Assembly (NCBI GenBank): GCA_022706865.1
Contig: JAKJBT010000029.1
Location: 1-18,159, forward strand
Direction of reading: 5' to 3'
DNA from: Bacillota bacterium
GTDB taxonomy: Bacteria > Bacillota_A > Clostridia > Lutisporales > Lutisporaceae
Length of the DNA stretch: 18,159 bases
Shown piece by piece: positions 1 to 6,617 of the stretch. Positions within the stretch are counted from its first letter, which is position 1; each line of letters starts with the position of its first letter. A program made the translations under genes and the position numbers. Under the pieces are notes generated by a model. The model did no database searches. It was not told the DNA's origin and saw only the letters and a program-made list of their open reading frames with translations.

Positions 1-61
1 CCATTTTATAGTCAGAGATCAGAGATTGGAAATATAAAATAACTGTGCAGGGGGTGGCGAA

Positions 62-1012
62 TTGAAAAAGAATGTTTTAGGAAATACCGGAATTGAAGTT
101 ACTGAATTATGCTTTGGAGCACTGCCTATGGGGCCCATTCAAAAGAACCTTCCGGATGAAGAATCCGCTGAAGTTGTTGCATATGCCCTGGAAAGCGGAA
201 TAACATTTGTGGATACGGCACAGATGTATAGAACATATTCGCCGATAAAATCAGCGATTAAAAAGACGGGGATCAGACCGGTAATTGCAACAAAGTCGAT
301 AGCCGCATCTTATGAAGAAATGGAAAAAGCCATAAAAGAAGCACTGGAAGGTATGGGTATAGACTATATTGACATTTTTCATCTTCATGCAGCAAAGGTC
401 AATACCGATGTTTTTGACATACGGAAAGGTGCTTTGCAGTGCCTGCTGGACTATAAGAGCAGAGGGATAATTAAGGCAGTGGGGATATCGACGCACAATG
501 TGAAAGTGGTAGAAGCCGCAGCAAAGAGACAGGATATTGATATTGTTTTTCCGCTGCTTAACAAAGCCGGCCGGGGAATACTGGAAGGGACAGAGGAAGA
601 TATGAGAAATGCCATATCCCTGTGCTGGCAAAACGGGAAGGGTATATACCTGATGAAAGTATTGGGGGGCGGTACTTTAATAGACGAGTACAAAGACTGT
701 ATGGAATATGCCAGAAGTTTGGATTACTGCCATTCTATAGCCGTAGGAATGGTAAGCAAGGAAGAGGTCATGTACAATGTAAAATATTTTAACGGGGAAA
801 AAGATTTAGATGACATTGTGAAAATCAAGGATAAGAAAAGTATACAAGTTTTACAGCCGGTGTGCATCAGCTGCGGCAAATGTATGGAAGTATGCCACAG
901 TGATGCCCCCAGCTTCAATCATACCGGCAAGGCATACATAGATCAGTCAAAGTGCATACAATGCGGATATTGTATTCCGTCCTGCCCGGCCTTTGCTATC
1001 AGGATGGCATAA
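62..1012 (+). CDS. Aldo/keto reductase with C-terminal 2x[4Fe-4S] ferredoxin domain
   Basis: Predicted cytoplasmic NAD(P)H-linked oxidoreductase of 316 aa; the substrate is unknown. Residues 1-255 are an aldo/keto reductase TIM barrel. The expected catalytic tetrad is visible as D51, Y56, K78 and H109 (DTAQMY, ATKS and FHLH motifs). Residues 263-316 form a bacterial ferredoxin-like tail with two CxxCxxCxxxC clusters (C268/271/274/278 and C298/301/304/308). In the first cluster the usual proline after the last Cys is His; the second keeps SCP. Start is TTG at 62 with a strong AGGGGGTGG Shine-Dalgarno at 49-57. Two tandem stop codons end it, and the next gene begins 21 bp later, so the two are probably co-transcribed. 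Members of this fused family are common in anaerobic Firmicutes. The iron-sulphur tail suggests electron exchange with ferredoxin-type carriers, which is inference. Confidence 0.93.
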   Translation: MKKNVLGNTGIEVTELCFGALPMGPIQKNLPDEESAEVVAYALESGITFVDTAQMYRTYSPIKSAIKKTGIRPVIATKSIAASYEEMEKAIKEALEGMGIDYIDIFHLHAAKVNTDVFDIRKGALQCLLDYKSRGIIKAVGISTHNVKVVEAAAKRQDIDIVFPLLNKAGRGILEGTEEDMRNAISLCWQNGKGIYLMKVLGGGTLIDEYKDCMEYARSLDYCHSIAVGMVSKEEVMYNVKYFNGEKDLDDIVKIKDKKSIQVLQPVCISCGKCMEVCHSDAPSFNHTGKAYIDQSKCIQCGYCIPSCPAFAIRMA

Positions 1013-1033
1013 TAAGAAAGGAGAGGATGTATA

Positions 1034-1675
1034 ATGGATAAAAACTTAAAATTCGTAGTTGATGAACGCATTAAAAGAACTGTGGAGAACTTGGAAAAGC
1101 ACAATATTTCGGCTTACAAAGCAGAAAATGAAGAAGAAGCATTGAAAAAGATAGGTGAGCTTATACCGGAAGGAAGCACGATAGGTATCGGCGGTTCCAT
1201 GACTCTTTTTGAAATTGGTGCTATTGACTTTATCAGAAAAGGTAATTATAAGGTTTTGGACAGGTATAAGGAAGGGCTTACGCCGGCGGAAATGAAGGAG
1301 ATCTTCAGACAGGGATTTTTCGCTGACGCTTTTTTGACAAGCAGCAATGCTGTTACCGAAAACGGAGAGCTTTATAATGTAGACGGGACCGGCAACAGGG
1401 TCGCTTCAATGCTGTATGGGCCTGACCGGGTTATTGTTATTGTAGGAATCAATAAACTTGTCAAAGATATTGAAGAAGCGGTTTTAAGAGTTGAAGAAAC
1501 AGCAGCTCCTGCCAACACCAAGAGACTTAATAAAGGCACTCCATGTACTGTAACAGGACATTGCATGGACTGCAATTCAGAGGGAAGAATCTGCAATGAA
1601 TATACTATAATCAGAAGACAGGGCATAAAGGGAAGGATGCATGTAATTATTGTGAATAAAGAACTCGGGTATTAA
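1034..1675 (+). CDS. LUD-domain protein (LutC/YkgG-like, lactate-utilisation family)
   Basis: A 213-aa cytoplasmic protein of the LUD (DUF162) family, related to LutC/YkgG of lactate oxidation systems. The glycine-rich GIGGS motif (51-55), the TSSNAVTENGEL segment (102-113) and the hydrophobic VIVIVGINKLV strand (133-143) are typical. The C-terminus has four cysteines (C171, C177, C180, C187) spaced as a possible metal or Fe-S site. The ATG at 1034 has a good AAAGGAGAGG ribosome binding site at 1017-1026. It lies 21 bp after the aldo/keto reductase gene and just before a terminator, so it is the second gene of a two-gene operon. LutA and LutB partners are absent here, so true lactate oxidation is not implied. 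Single-gene LUD proteins of this kind are common in clostridia and their role is not established. Confidence 0.88.
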   Translation: MDKNLKFVVDERIKRTVENLEKHNISAYKAENEEEALKKIGELIPEGSTIGIGGSMTLFEIGAIDFIRKGNYKVLDRYKEGLTPAEMKEIFRQGFFADAFLTSSNAVTENGELYNVDGTGNRVASMLYGPDRVIVIVGINKLVKDIEEAVLRVEETAAPANTKRLNKGTPCTVTGHCMDCNSEGRICNEYTIIRRQGIKGRMHVIIVNKELGY

Positions 1676-1693
1676 AATATATATTGTGTTTTG

Positions 1694-1728
1694 GCCTTCC
1701 TGACATAAAAACGGCAGGGAGGCTTTTT
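1694..1728 (+). terminator. Rho-independent terminator after the AKR-LUD operon
   Basis: The stem GCCTTCCTG (1694-1702) pairs with CAGGGAGGC (1715-1723) with one G-T pair over a 12-nt loop, and five T residues follow at 1724-1728. It begins 18 bp after the LUD gene stop. Confidence 0.85.
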
Positions 1729-1803
1729 ATATTATGAGGTAATAGAGGGAGAAAATGCTGTTAGTTTTACGGAAAACAAAACCGTAATGTCCATGAATAT
1801 TAT

Positions 1804-1831
1804 TTGAAGATAAAGGAAAAACAAATAAAAT
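1804..1831 (+). promoter_or_regulatory. Candidate sigma-A promoter for the helicase gene
   Basis: TTGAAG (1804-1809), a 16-bp spacer and TAAAAT (1826-1831) lie about 50 bp upstream of the preferred ATG at 1882. It follows the upstream terminator, so the helicase gene needs a promoter here. It is matched by eye only. If real, it excludes the in-frame TTG at 1804 as a translation start. Confidence 0.4.
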
Positions 1832-1881
1832 GTAGAAATATATCATCGGGCTATTATTTACCAATTGTTTGGAGGTACAAG

Positions 1882-4773
1882 ATGGCACTTATAAATTGTC
1901 CTGAATGCGGCAAACAAATATCAAATAAGAGCATTGCTTGCCCCCATTGCGGATTACCATCTTCTTATTATATAATCTCCGATAGTATAAGATCCGAAGA
2001 AAAAGAAAACCTTATAAATCAATTAGAGAATAATAGTATAAACATGTATGAGGTGTCTGAAGAAGTTCCGTTACAAGCTTTTGATTATAATGAGTTTAAA
2101 AATGCACTAATATCATTTGATAAAGACTACAATCAAATCATTAACACAGATAAATACATCTCAGCAAAGGAATCAAATCATTTTTACAGCCTATACAAAA
2201 AGTATTTTGATTCAATAGCAAATCCTTTGACTATGCAATACATAAAGACTAATGCATCAACTCTTAAAATCGATGATATTCAAGCCGAGCGTTTTTTTTC
2301 AAAGATGCAGCACTTTTCAAAAAGTGTTGAAACTCATAATGAAAATTATATTAGTAGAAAATTGATAGAGTATGAAGACTATTTTGACAATTTGTTATCA
2401 GATATTGATCCAAATATTAGGCTTGATGATGAGCAACGGCGTGCGGTCTTAACGGATGACAATCATTGCTTGCTTGTGGCCGGCGCAGGTGCGGGGAAAA
2501 CTACCACGATGGCGGCCAAAGTTAAGTTTCTGGTAGAAAAGCAGGGGATCAGACCAGAGGATATCATAGTTATTTCATATACAAATAAAGCAATAGATGA
2601 ACTAAAAGACCGGATTAATAAAAAGCTTAAGATAGCAGCAAAGATATGTACTTTTCATTCTTTTGCTTATGAAATTATCAAACGTTCAACCCCAGAGCCT
2701 CCGGAAGTTAATATGTATGCATATAAAATTGTTTTTGAGATGCTGGAAAAGTCAGTCTTTAACAATAAACAACTGATGAGAAATCTTATATTGTTCTTAG
2801 GATATTATTTTGATTTGCCGGAAGACATATTAAAATTTGACAGTTTGAATGCATATCATGCATACAAAGCAGCAATGGATTATGAGACACTAAAAAGCGG
2901 ACTTGGAGAGTATATTAAAAGGGTTCAGAATCAGAGGAGCAAATATGTAAAAACACTTACAGGAGAGTATTTGCGTTCTGTTCAGGAAGTACAGATTGCA
3001 AATTTTCTATATTTAAACAGTATCGATTATGAATACGAAAAAATATATCCATTTGCAATTCCGGGCTCAAAGAAAAAATACACACCGGATTTCTTTATAA
3101 AACAGGGAGAAAATGAATGCTATATCGAGCACTTCGGAATTACTGAAAGTTTATTTAGCAATAGGTTTACTCCGGAACAGCTGAAAAAGTATAAAAAGGG
3201 TATAGCCGATAAAAGAGAACTGCACAGAAATTTTAAGACAAATTTGATAGAAACATGGTCATATTACAATGATAAACGTTCACTGCTGGATCATTTGAAA
3301 GAAGAACTTCAGAGAAAAGGATTTATATTAAAGCCAAGAGACTTAGATATAATATATAAAAAAATCGTTGAAACAGGTAAGGACAAGTATGTATATAAAC
3401 TTATCTGGTTTTTACTTGAATTTATTCAGCAATTTAAAACTTCAGGATATGATGCAGATGGATTTTCGGTACTTAGAGAAAAGACAGACAATGTGAGGAC
3501 GCTTCTATTCCTGGATATTGCCGAACAGGTATATAATTACTATCAGGAAATATTAATGAGTAATAATCAGATTGATTTTGCAGACATGATAAATGATGCA
3601 AACTTTTATCTGCTGGAGATGGAAAAGTGCGGTATAGACTTATCTTACAAATATATCATTATTGATGAGTTTCAGGACATAGCCAAACAACGATTTAATT
3701 TGACCAAACGCCTTTCGGATATTACAAAAGCTAAGGTAGTAGCAGTAGGAGATGACTGGCAGTCTATTTTTGCTTTTGCAGGCTCTGATATTACTCTATT
3801 TACTAAGTTCAGAGAAATGATGGGCAGCGGTACAGAGCTTCAGATTACTCATACCTATAGAAATTCTCAGGAATTGATTGATATTGTGGGCAACTTTATT
3901 CAAAAGAATTCAATGCAGATAAAAAAGCAGCTTATATCACCTAAACACCTTGATAATCCGATTGTGCTGGAAGAATATGATGATTCATTTAATGTACAGA
4001 AAAACCTTGCCGGAGCTATTGTCAAGGCAATTGGGAAAATACTGGCAGAGTTTGGTACGAAGTCCTCAATACTTATGATAGGCAGATATGGCTTTGACTT
4101 TTATACGCTATTAAGAACGGGAGAATTTGAAGAAATATCAAATAATAAACTTAAATGCAATAAATACCCTGAAGCAGATATTACCTGTATGACTGCTCAT
4201 AGTTCAAAGGGATTAGGCTTTGACAATGTAATATTAGTCAATATGAAGGAAAACAAATTTGGATTTCCATGTCAGATTGAGGATGATCCGATTATTAAGC
4301 TGGTAACCTATGAAGATACCAGCATGCCCTTTGCAGAGGAAAGACGGCTTTTCTATGTTGCGTTAACACGGACAAAAAACAGGGTTTATATTGCAGCCCC
4401 GCTTCACAGACCTTCAAGATTTCTTGTTGAACTAATAAAAGATTATAACCTTGAGCATTCCGAAGAGATGAATATGAATGTTGTCGAAATGTTCAAGCTA
4501 AGATGCCCTAATTGTAATTACCCAATAAAATATGAGTTTAATAAAAACTATGGATTACCGTTATATATATGTACTAATGATCCGGAAGTGTGTGATTTTA
4601 TGACAAATGATAGAGTTGTAAGAAAGGATATTTTTAAATGTCCAGAATGCAAAGATGGATATATGATTGTAAAGAAGAGCAAGAATAGTGAAGATAGATT
4701 TTATGGTTGCACCAATTATAGTGATAATAAAGACGGTTGCAATACTGTTATGGCATTTAATGATATAAAATGA
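1882..4773 (+). CDS. UvrD/Rep-like SF1 DNA helicase with zinc ribbons and a nuclease-like insert
   Basis: A 963-aa superfamily 1A DNA helicase resembling the helicase IV group. In order: an N-terminal zinc ribbon (C6, C9, C20, C23); a Q-motif region; Walker A AGAGAGKT (200-207); an inserted PD-(D/E)xK-like segment with PDF (402-404) and IEHFG (415-419); motif II DEFQD (595-599); motif III GDDWQS (623-628); a THTYRNS motif IV; motif V TAHSSKG (771-777); motif VI around ALTRT (827-831); and two C-terminal four-cysteine fingers (C875/878/897/904 and C920/923/943/953) like topoisomerase zinc fingers. The nuclease-like motif has His where the catalytic Lys is expected. The ATG at 1882 has GGAGG at 1871-1875; the open frame reaches 26 codons further up to a TTG with no such site. 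Codon use looks more AT-rich than its neighbours, hinting at transfer. It could act in repair or defence; the sequence does not decide. Confidence 0.92.
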   Translation: MALINCPECGKQISNKSIACPHCGLPSSYYIISDSIRSEEKENLINQLENNSINMYEVSEEVPLQAFDYNEFKNALISFDKDYNQIINTDKYISAKESNHFYSLYKKYFDSIANPLTMQYIKTNASTLKIDDIQAERFFSKMQHFSKSVETHNENYISRKLIEYEDYFDNLLSDIDPNIRLDDEQRRAVLTDDNHCLLVAGAGAGKTTTMAAKVKFLVEKQGIRPEDIIVISYTNKAIDELKDRINKKLKIAAKICTFHSFAYEIIKRSTPEPPEVNMYAYKIVFEMLEKSVFNNKQLMRNLILFLGYYFDLPEDILKFDSLNAYHAYKAAMDYETLKSGLGEYIKRVQNQRSKYVKTLTGEYLRSVQEVQIANFLYLNSIDYEYEKIYPFAIPGSKKKYTPDFFIKQGENECYIEHFGITESLFSNRFTPEQLKKYKKGIADKRELHRNFKTNLIETWSYYNDKRSLLDHLKEELQRKGFILKPRDLDIIYKKIVETGKDKYVYKLIWFLLEFIQQFKTSGYDADGFSVLREKTDNVRTLLFLDIAEQVYNYYQEILMSNNQIDFADMINDANFYLLEMEKCGIDLSYKYIIIDEFQDIAKQRFNLTKRLSDITKAKVVAVGDDWQSIFAFAGSDITLFTKFREMMGSGTELQITHTYRNSQELIDIVGNFIQKNSMQIKKQLISPKHLDNPIVLEEYDDSFNVQKNLAGAIVKAIGKILAEFGTKSSILMIGRYGFDFYTLLRTGEFEEISNNKLKCNKYPEADITCMTAHSSKGLGFDNVILVNMKENKFGFPCQIEDDPIIKLVTYEDTSMPFAEERRLFYVALTRTKNRVYIAAPLHRPSRFLVELIKDYNLEHSEEMNMNVVEMFKLRCPNCNYPIKYEFNKNYGLPLYICTNDPEVCDFMTNDRVVRKDIFKCPECKDGYMIVKKSKNSEDRFYGCTNYSDNKDGCNTVMAFNDIK

Positions 4774-4809
4774 TATGGAATACTAAAAATAAATATATAG
4801 GGGGGTATT

Positions 4810-4914
4810 ATGGAGAAGAAGTTACATGAAGGGGACAGGCAAAGGGTAAAAACAAGATACTTGGCAGAAGAACTGGATGCATTTGAGGATCATTTTGAAA
4901 CAATACATGAATAG
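4810..4914 (+). pseudogene. radC: Truncated radC remnant (N-terminal 34 codons)
   Basis: A 34-codon frame with ATG at 4810 and a GGGGGG-rich ribosome binding site (about 4800-4805). Its residues KLHEGDRQRVKTRYLAEELD (positions 4-23) followed by AFEDH match the conserved N-terminus of RadC/UPF0758 proteins, whose usual pattern is HEGHRQRxKxRxLxEGLDxFEDH. After FEDH the sequence leaves the family and stops at TAG 4912-4914. The remaining roughly 190 residues, including the MPN/JAB metalloprotease domain, are missing. Full RadC proteins are about 220-230 aa, so this is a deletion remnant rather than a functional gene. The family match is from memory and is strong for its length. An intact start and ribosome binding site mean a short peptide might still be made. 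Confidence 0.65.
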
Positions 4915-4959
4915 CCTAAAATATGGATAAAACAGCTATATCTATTTGCTTCTAAAATA

Positions 4960-4968
4960 TGTTATAAT
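4960..4968 (+). promoter_or_regulatory. Extended -10 promoter for the heptad-repeat gene
   Basis: TGT followed by TATAAT (4963-4968) is a perfect extended -10 element. No convincing -35 box is seen 16-18 bp upstream, which is common for extended -10 promoters. The predicted start near 4975 lies almost at the ribosome binding site (AGGGAG, 4976-4981), giving a leader of only about 15 nt. Confidence 0.5.
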
Positions 4969-4989
4969 ATCCAAAAGGGAGTGAAGACC

Positions 4990-5346
4990 TTGGAAGAAAA
5001 AATGCTTGCATTAATGGAAAAATTGTATAAGGAATTTAAGAGTCTGGACGGGAAGGTCGGAAGCCTGGATGCGAAGGTCGGAAGCCTGGATGCGAAGGTC
5101 GGAAGCCTGGATGCGAAGGTCGGAAGCCTGGATGCGAAGGTCGGAAGCCTGGATGCGAAGGTCGGAAACTTGCAAAAAGATGTTTTGCGTATTGAAAACA
5201 AGCTTGATACCGATTCTAAGGCCTTGTTCGACGGATATAGCCAGACTTATGAAAAGCTTGGCGTGATTGAAACCAAGGTTGATGCAATCAGCTCAAAGGT
5301 TGAAAAACAAGATGTAGAAATCAGAGTGATTAAGGGTGCAAAGTAG
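4990..5346 (+). CDS. Small coiled-coil protein with perfect heptad repeats
   Basis: A 118-aa hydrophilic protein, probably cytoplasmic, of unknown function. Residues 18-59 are six tandem heptads: one SLDGKVG and five identical SLDAKVG units. The remainder, with IENKLD, IETKVD and SSKVEKQDVEIRVIKG, continues as predicted coiled coil. The C-terminal KVEKQDVEIRVIKG segment is familiar from short uncharacterised Firmicute proteins. I chose TTG at 4990, eight nt after AGGGAG (4976-4981). GTG at 4981 overlaps that ribosome binding site, and ATG at 5002 is another option. A promoter lies just upstream and a strong terminator just downstream, so it is monocistronic. The hydrophobic positions Leu and Val in each heptad fit a dimeric or trimeric helix bundle. 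No signal peptide or membrane segment is seen. Confidence 0.75.
   Translation: MEEKMLALMEKLYKEFKSLDGKVGSLDAKVGSLDAKVGSLDAKVGSLDAKVGSLDAKVGNLQKDVLRIENKLDTDSKALFDGYSQTYEKLGVIETKVDAISSKVEKQDVEIRVIKGAK
5041..5166 (+). repeat. 21-bp tandem repeat array (six units, five perfect)
   Basis: Five identical copies of AGCCTGGATGCGAAGGTCGGA occupy 5062-5166, preceded by one diverged copy at 5041-5061 and followed by a partial match (GTCGGAAACTTG). The unit is seven codons, exactly one coiled-coil heptad, so copy-number changes keep both reading frame and helix register. Perfect identity at the DNA level points to recent slippage or recombination. Confidence 0.97.
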
Positions 5347-5377
5347 GATGCTATAAAAAATCCGTGTAAAGTTTGGG

Positions 5378-5408
5378 CCTTCCTGTTTTTAATAACAGGA
5401 AGGTTTTT
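5378..5408 (+). terminator. Rho-independent terminator after the heptad-repeat gene
   Basis: A perfect 10-bp stem, CCTTCCTGTT (5378-5387) with AACAGGAAGG (5394-5403), a 6-nt loop and five T residues at 5404-5408. Confidence 0.92.
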
Positions 5409-5447
5409 GTTAATGTATTGTCAAGGAAAAGCCTGGAGGCGGCGGGT

Positions 5448-5540
5448 ATGATTGCGGCAAGCAAGGGGTTTCAGGCTGTTTTGCTTGGGAAAGAGGAGCT
5501 GTCACTGAGAACAGGGAATCCTCCGGGGGAACTTGTATAA
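5448..5540 (+). pseudogene. Possible gene remnant or 30-aa ORF, unrecognised
   Basis: ATG at 5448 has a well-placed GGAGG (5435-5439) and opens a 30-codon frame with coding-like composition (it begins MIAASKGFQAVLLGKEELSL). The same frame continues open after the TAA at 5538 as SHMSYPDYSAKWFS and ends at TGA near 5603, and it is also open a little upstream of the ATG (SLEAAG). This could be a short peptide, a decayed gene interrupted by a stop, or chance. I recognise no family. It fills most of the 293-bp space between the neighbouring genes. Confidence 0.25.
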
Positions 5541-5639
5541 AGTCATATGAGTTATCCGGATTATTCGGCAAAGTGGTTTAGCATGATAATTAATATATCT
5601 TGATGTAACAGCAAAATATCTTGAGATGAGGGAGTATTT

Positions 5640-6476
5640 ATGCAAATCACAGTTCTGGTTGACAACAATACGATAATTGACCGGTATCTGCTGGGGGAAC
5701 CCGGTGTGTCCTTTTTTATCCGTGCGGACGGGAAAAACATTCTGTTCGACACGGGTTACTCGGACATTTTTATCACCAATGCCAGGAAGCTGGGAATCAG
5801 CCTGTATGATGTGGATTATACGGCTATATCCCATGGGCATAACGATCATACCTGGGGGCTTGAGCCAATGATAAGGATGTATTCGGAGGCAATGATTGAA
5901 AAAATCGGATTCAGGAAGCCTGTTCTTATTGCTCATCCACAGGCTTTTGAAAGTAAGTACAATGATAATGAAGTAATAGGTTCTGTCATTACCGAGAAGG
6001 CACTGGGAGATTTTTTTGATATGAATTTGAAAAGGGAGCCCTTCTGGATTACAGAAAGGCTGGTATTCCTGGGTGAAATAGAAAGGACAAACAGCTTTGA
6101 GAATAAGAAGCCTATAGGAAAGCGAAGGGTTCAAGGCATTGATGAACCGGATTTCCTGAGGGATGATACCGCCCTGGCTTATAAATCGGAGAGCGGGCTG
6201 GTTATTATTACCGGATGCTCCCATTCAGGCATATGCAATATTATAGAGTATGCAAAAAAAGTCTGCAATGACGACAGGATTGCGGATGTTATAGGGGGGC
6301 TTCACCTATTGAACCCTGAAGAAGAGGCCCTGGAGCTGACAAAAAAATATTTTAAGCAGGCAGGTGTAAAAAATCTTCATGCCTGCCATTGCACAGACTT
6401 GAAATCCAAGCTGGCATTATCGGAGGTTGCGGAACTTGGAGAAGTGGGAGTCGGATTGGTATTGGAATATAAATAA
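5640..6476 (+). CDS. Metallo-beta-lactamase-fold hydrolase (COG1237-like)
   Basis: A 278-aa cytoplasmic MBL-fold enzyme. The metal-binding signature SHGHNDH gives H65, H67, D69 and H70. Further candidate ligands are H195 in GCSHSG, H222 in GGLHLL, and H247/H250 in HACHCTD. This order (FDTG, HxHxDH, GCSH, GGxH, HCT) fits the COG1237 group, which includes relatives annotated as dihydropterin-ribofuranosyl-aminobenzene phosphate synthases. The annotated substrate of that group is poorly supported outside archaea, so I leave the substrate open. ATG at 5640 follows GAGGGAG (5628-5634). A short terminator sits directly behind the stop, and no partner gene is adjacent on either side. Confidence 0.9.
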   Translation: MQITVLVDNNTIIDRYLLGEPGVSFFIRADGKNILFDTGYSDIFITNARKLGISLYDVDYTAISHGHNDHTWGLEPMIRMYSEAMIEKIGFRKPVLIAHPQAFESKYNDNEVIGSVITEKALGDFFDMNLKREPFWITERLVFLGEIERTNSFENKKPIGKRRVQGIDEPDFLRDDTALAYKSESGLVIITGCSHSGICNIIEYAKKVCNDDRIADVIGGLHLLNPEEEALELTKKYFKQAGVKNLHACHCTDLKSKLALSEVAELGEVGVGLVLEYK

Positions 6477-6477
6477 T

Positions 6478-6500
6478 TGCGTCGTAAGACGCATTTTTTT
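6478..6500 (+). terminator. Rho-independent terminator after the MBL hydrolase gene
   Basis: TGCGTC (6478-6483) pairs with GACGCA (6488-6493) over a GTAA loop, followed by seven T residues (6494-6500). The stem starts one base after the stop codon. Confidence 0.82.
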
Positions 6501-6617
6501 ATTTGCGTGCAATTTTATACAAAGGAATCAATTATTTGGAAGTAATTTTATGGTTTTGGTGATATCATTTGTCATGTAATATTGCTGAATTTTTTCCATT
6601 TTATTAGGAGGGATTGC

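Noticed and set aside
1804..1881. Upstream TTG start for the helicase gene
   Set aside because: It has no ribosome binding site and overlaps a plausible promoter. ATG 1882 has GGAGG and begins a zinc ribbon of normal layout.
2292..2299. Run of eight T residues in the helicase gene as a phase-variation tract
   Set aside because: Eight bases is short for slippage control and it is inside an AT-rich gene where such runs are expected.
5041..5166. Direct repeats as a possible CRISPR array
   Set aside because: The units are contiguous with no spacers, are only 21 bp and lie in frame inside a coding region.
4962..5266. Long open frames on the minus strand (4962-5201) and in a second plus frame (5069-5266) across the repeats
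   Set aside because: A 21-bp unit is divisible by three, so any frame without a stop inside one unit stays open through all copies. Neither frame has a supporting ribosome binding site or coding pattern.
1694..5408. Shared CCTTCCTG stem in the terminators at 1694 and 5378 as a mobile repeat
   Set aside because: Only the short stem is similar while loops and flanks differ. Terminator stems converge on such sequences.
5502..6224. 240-codon minus-strand open frame opposite the MBL hydrolase gene
   Set aside because: It is the shadow of a gene with clear metal-binding motifs and shows no family features.
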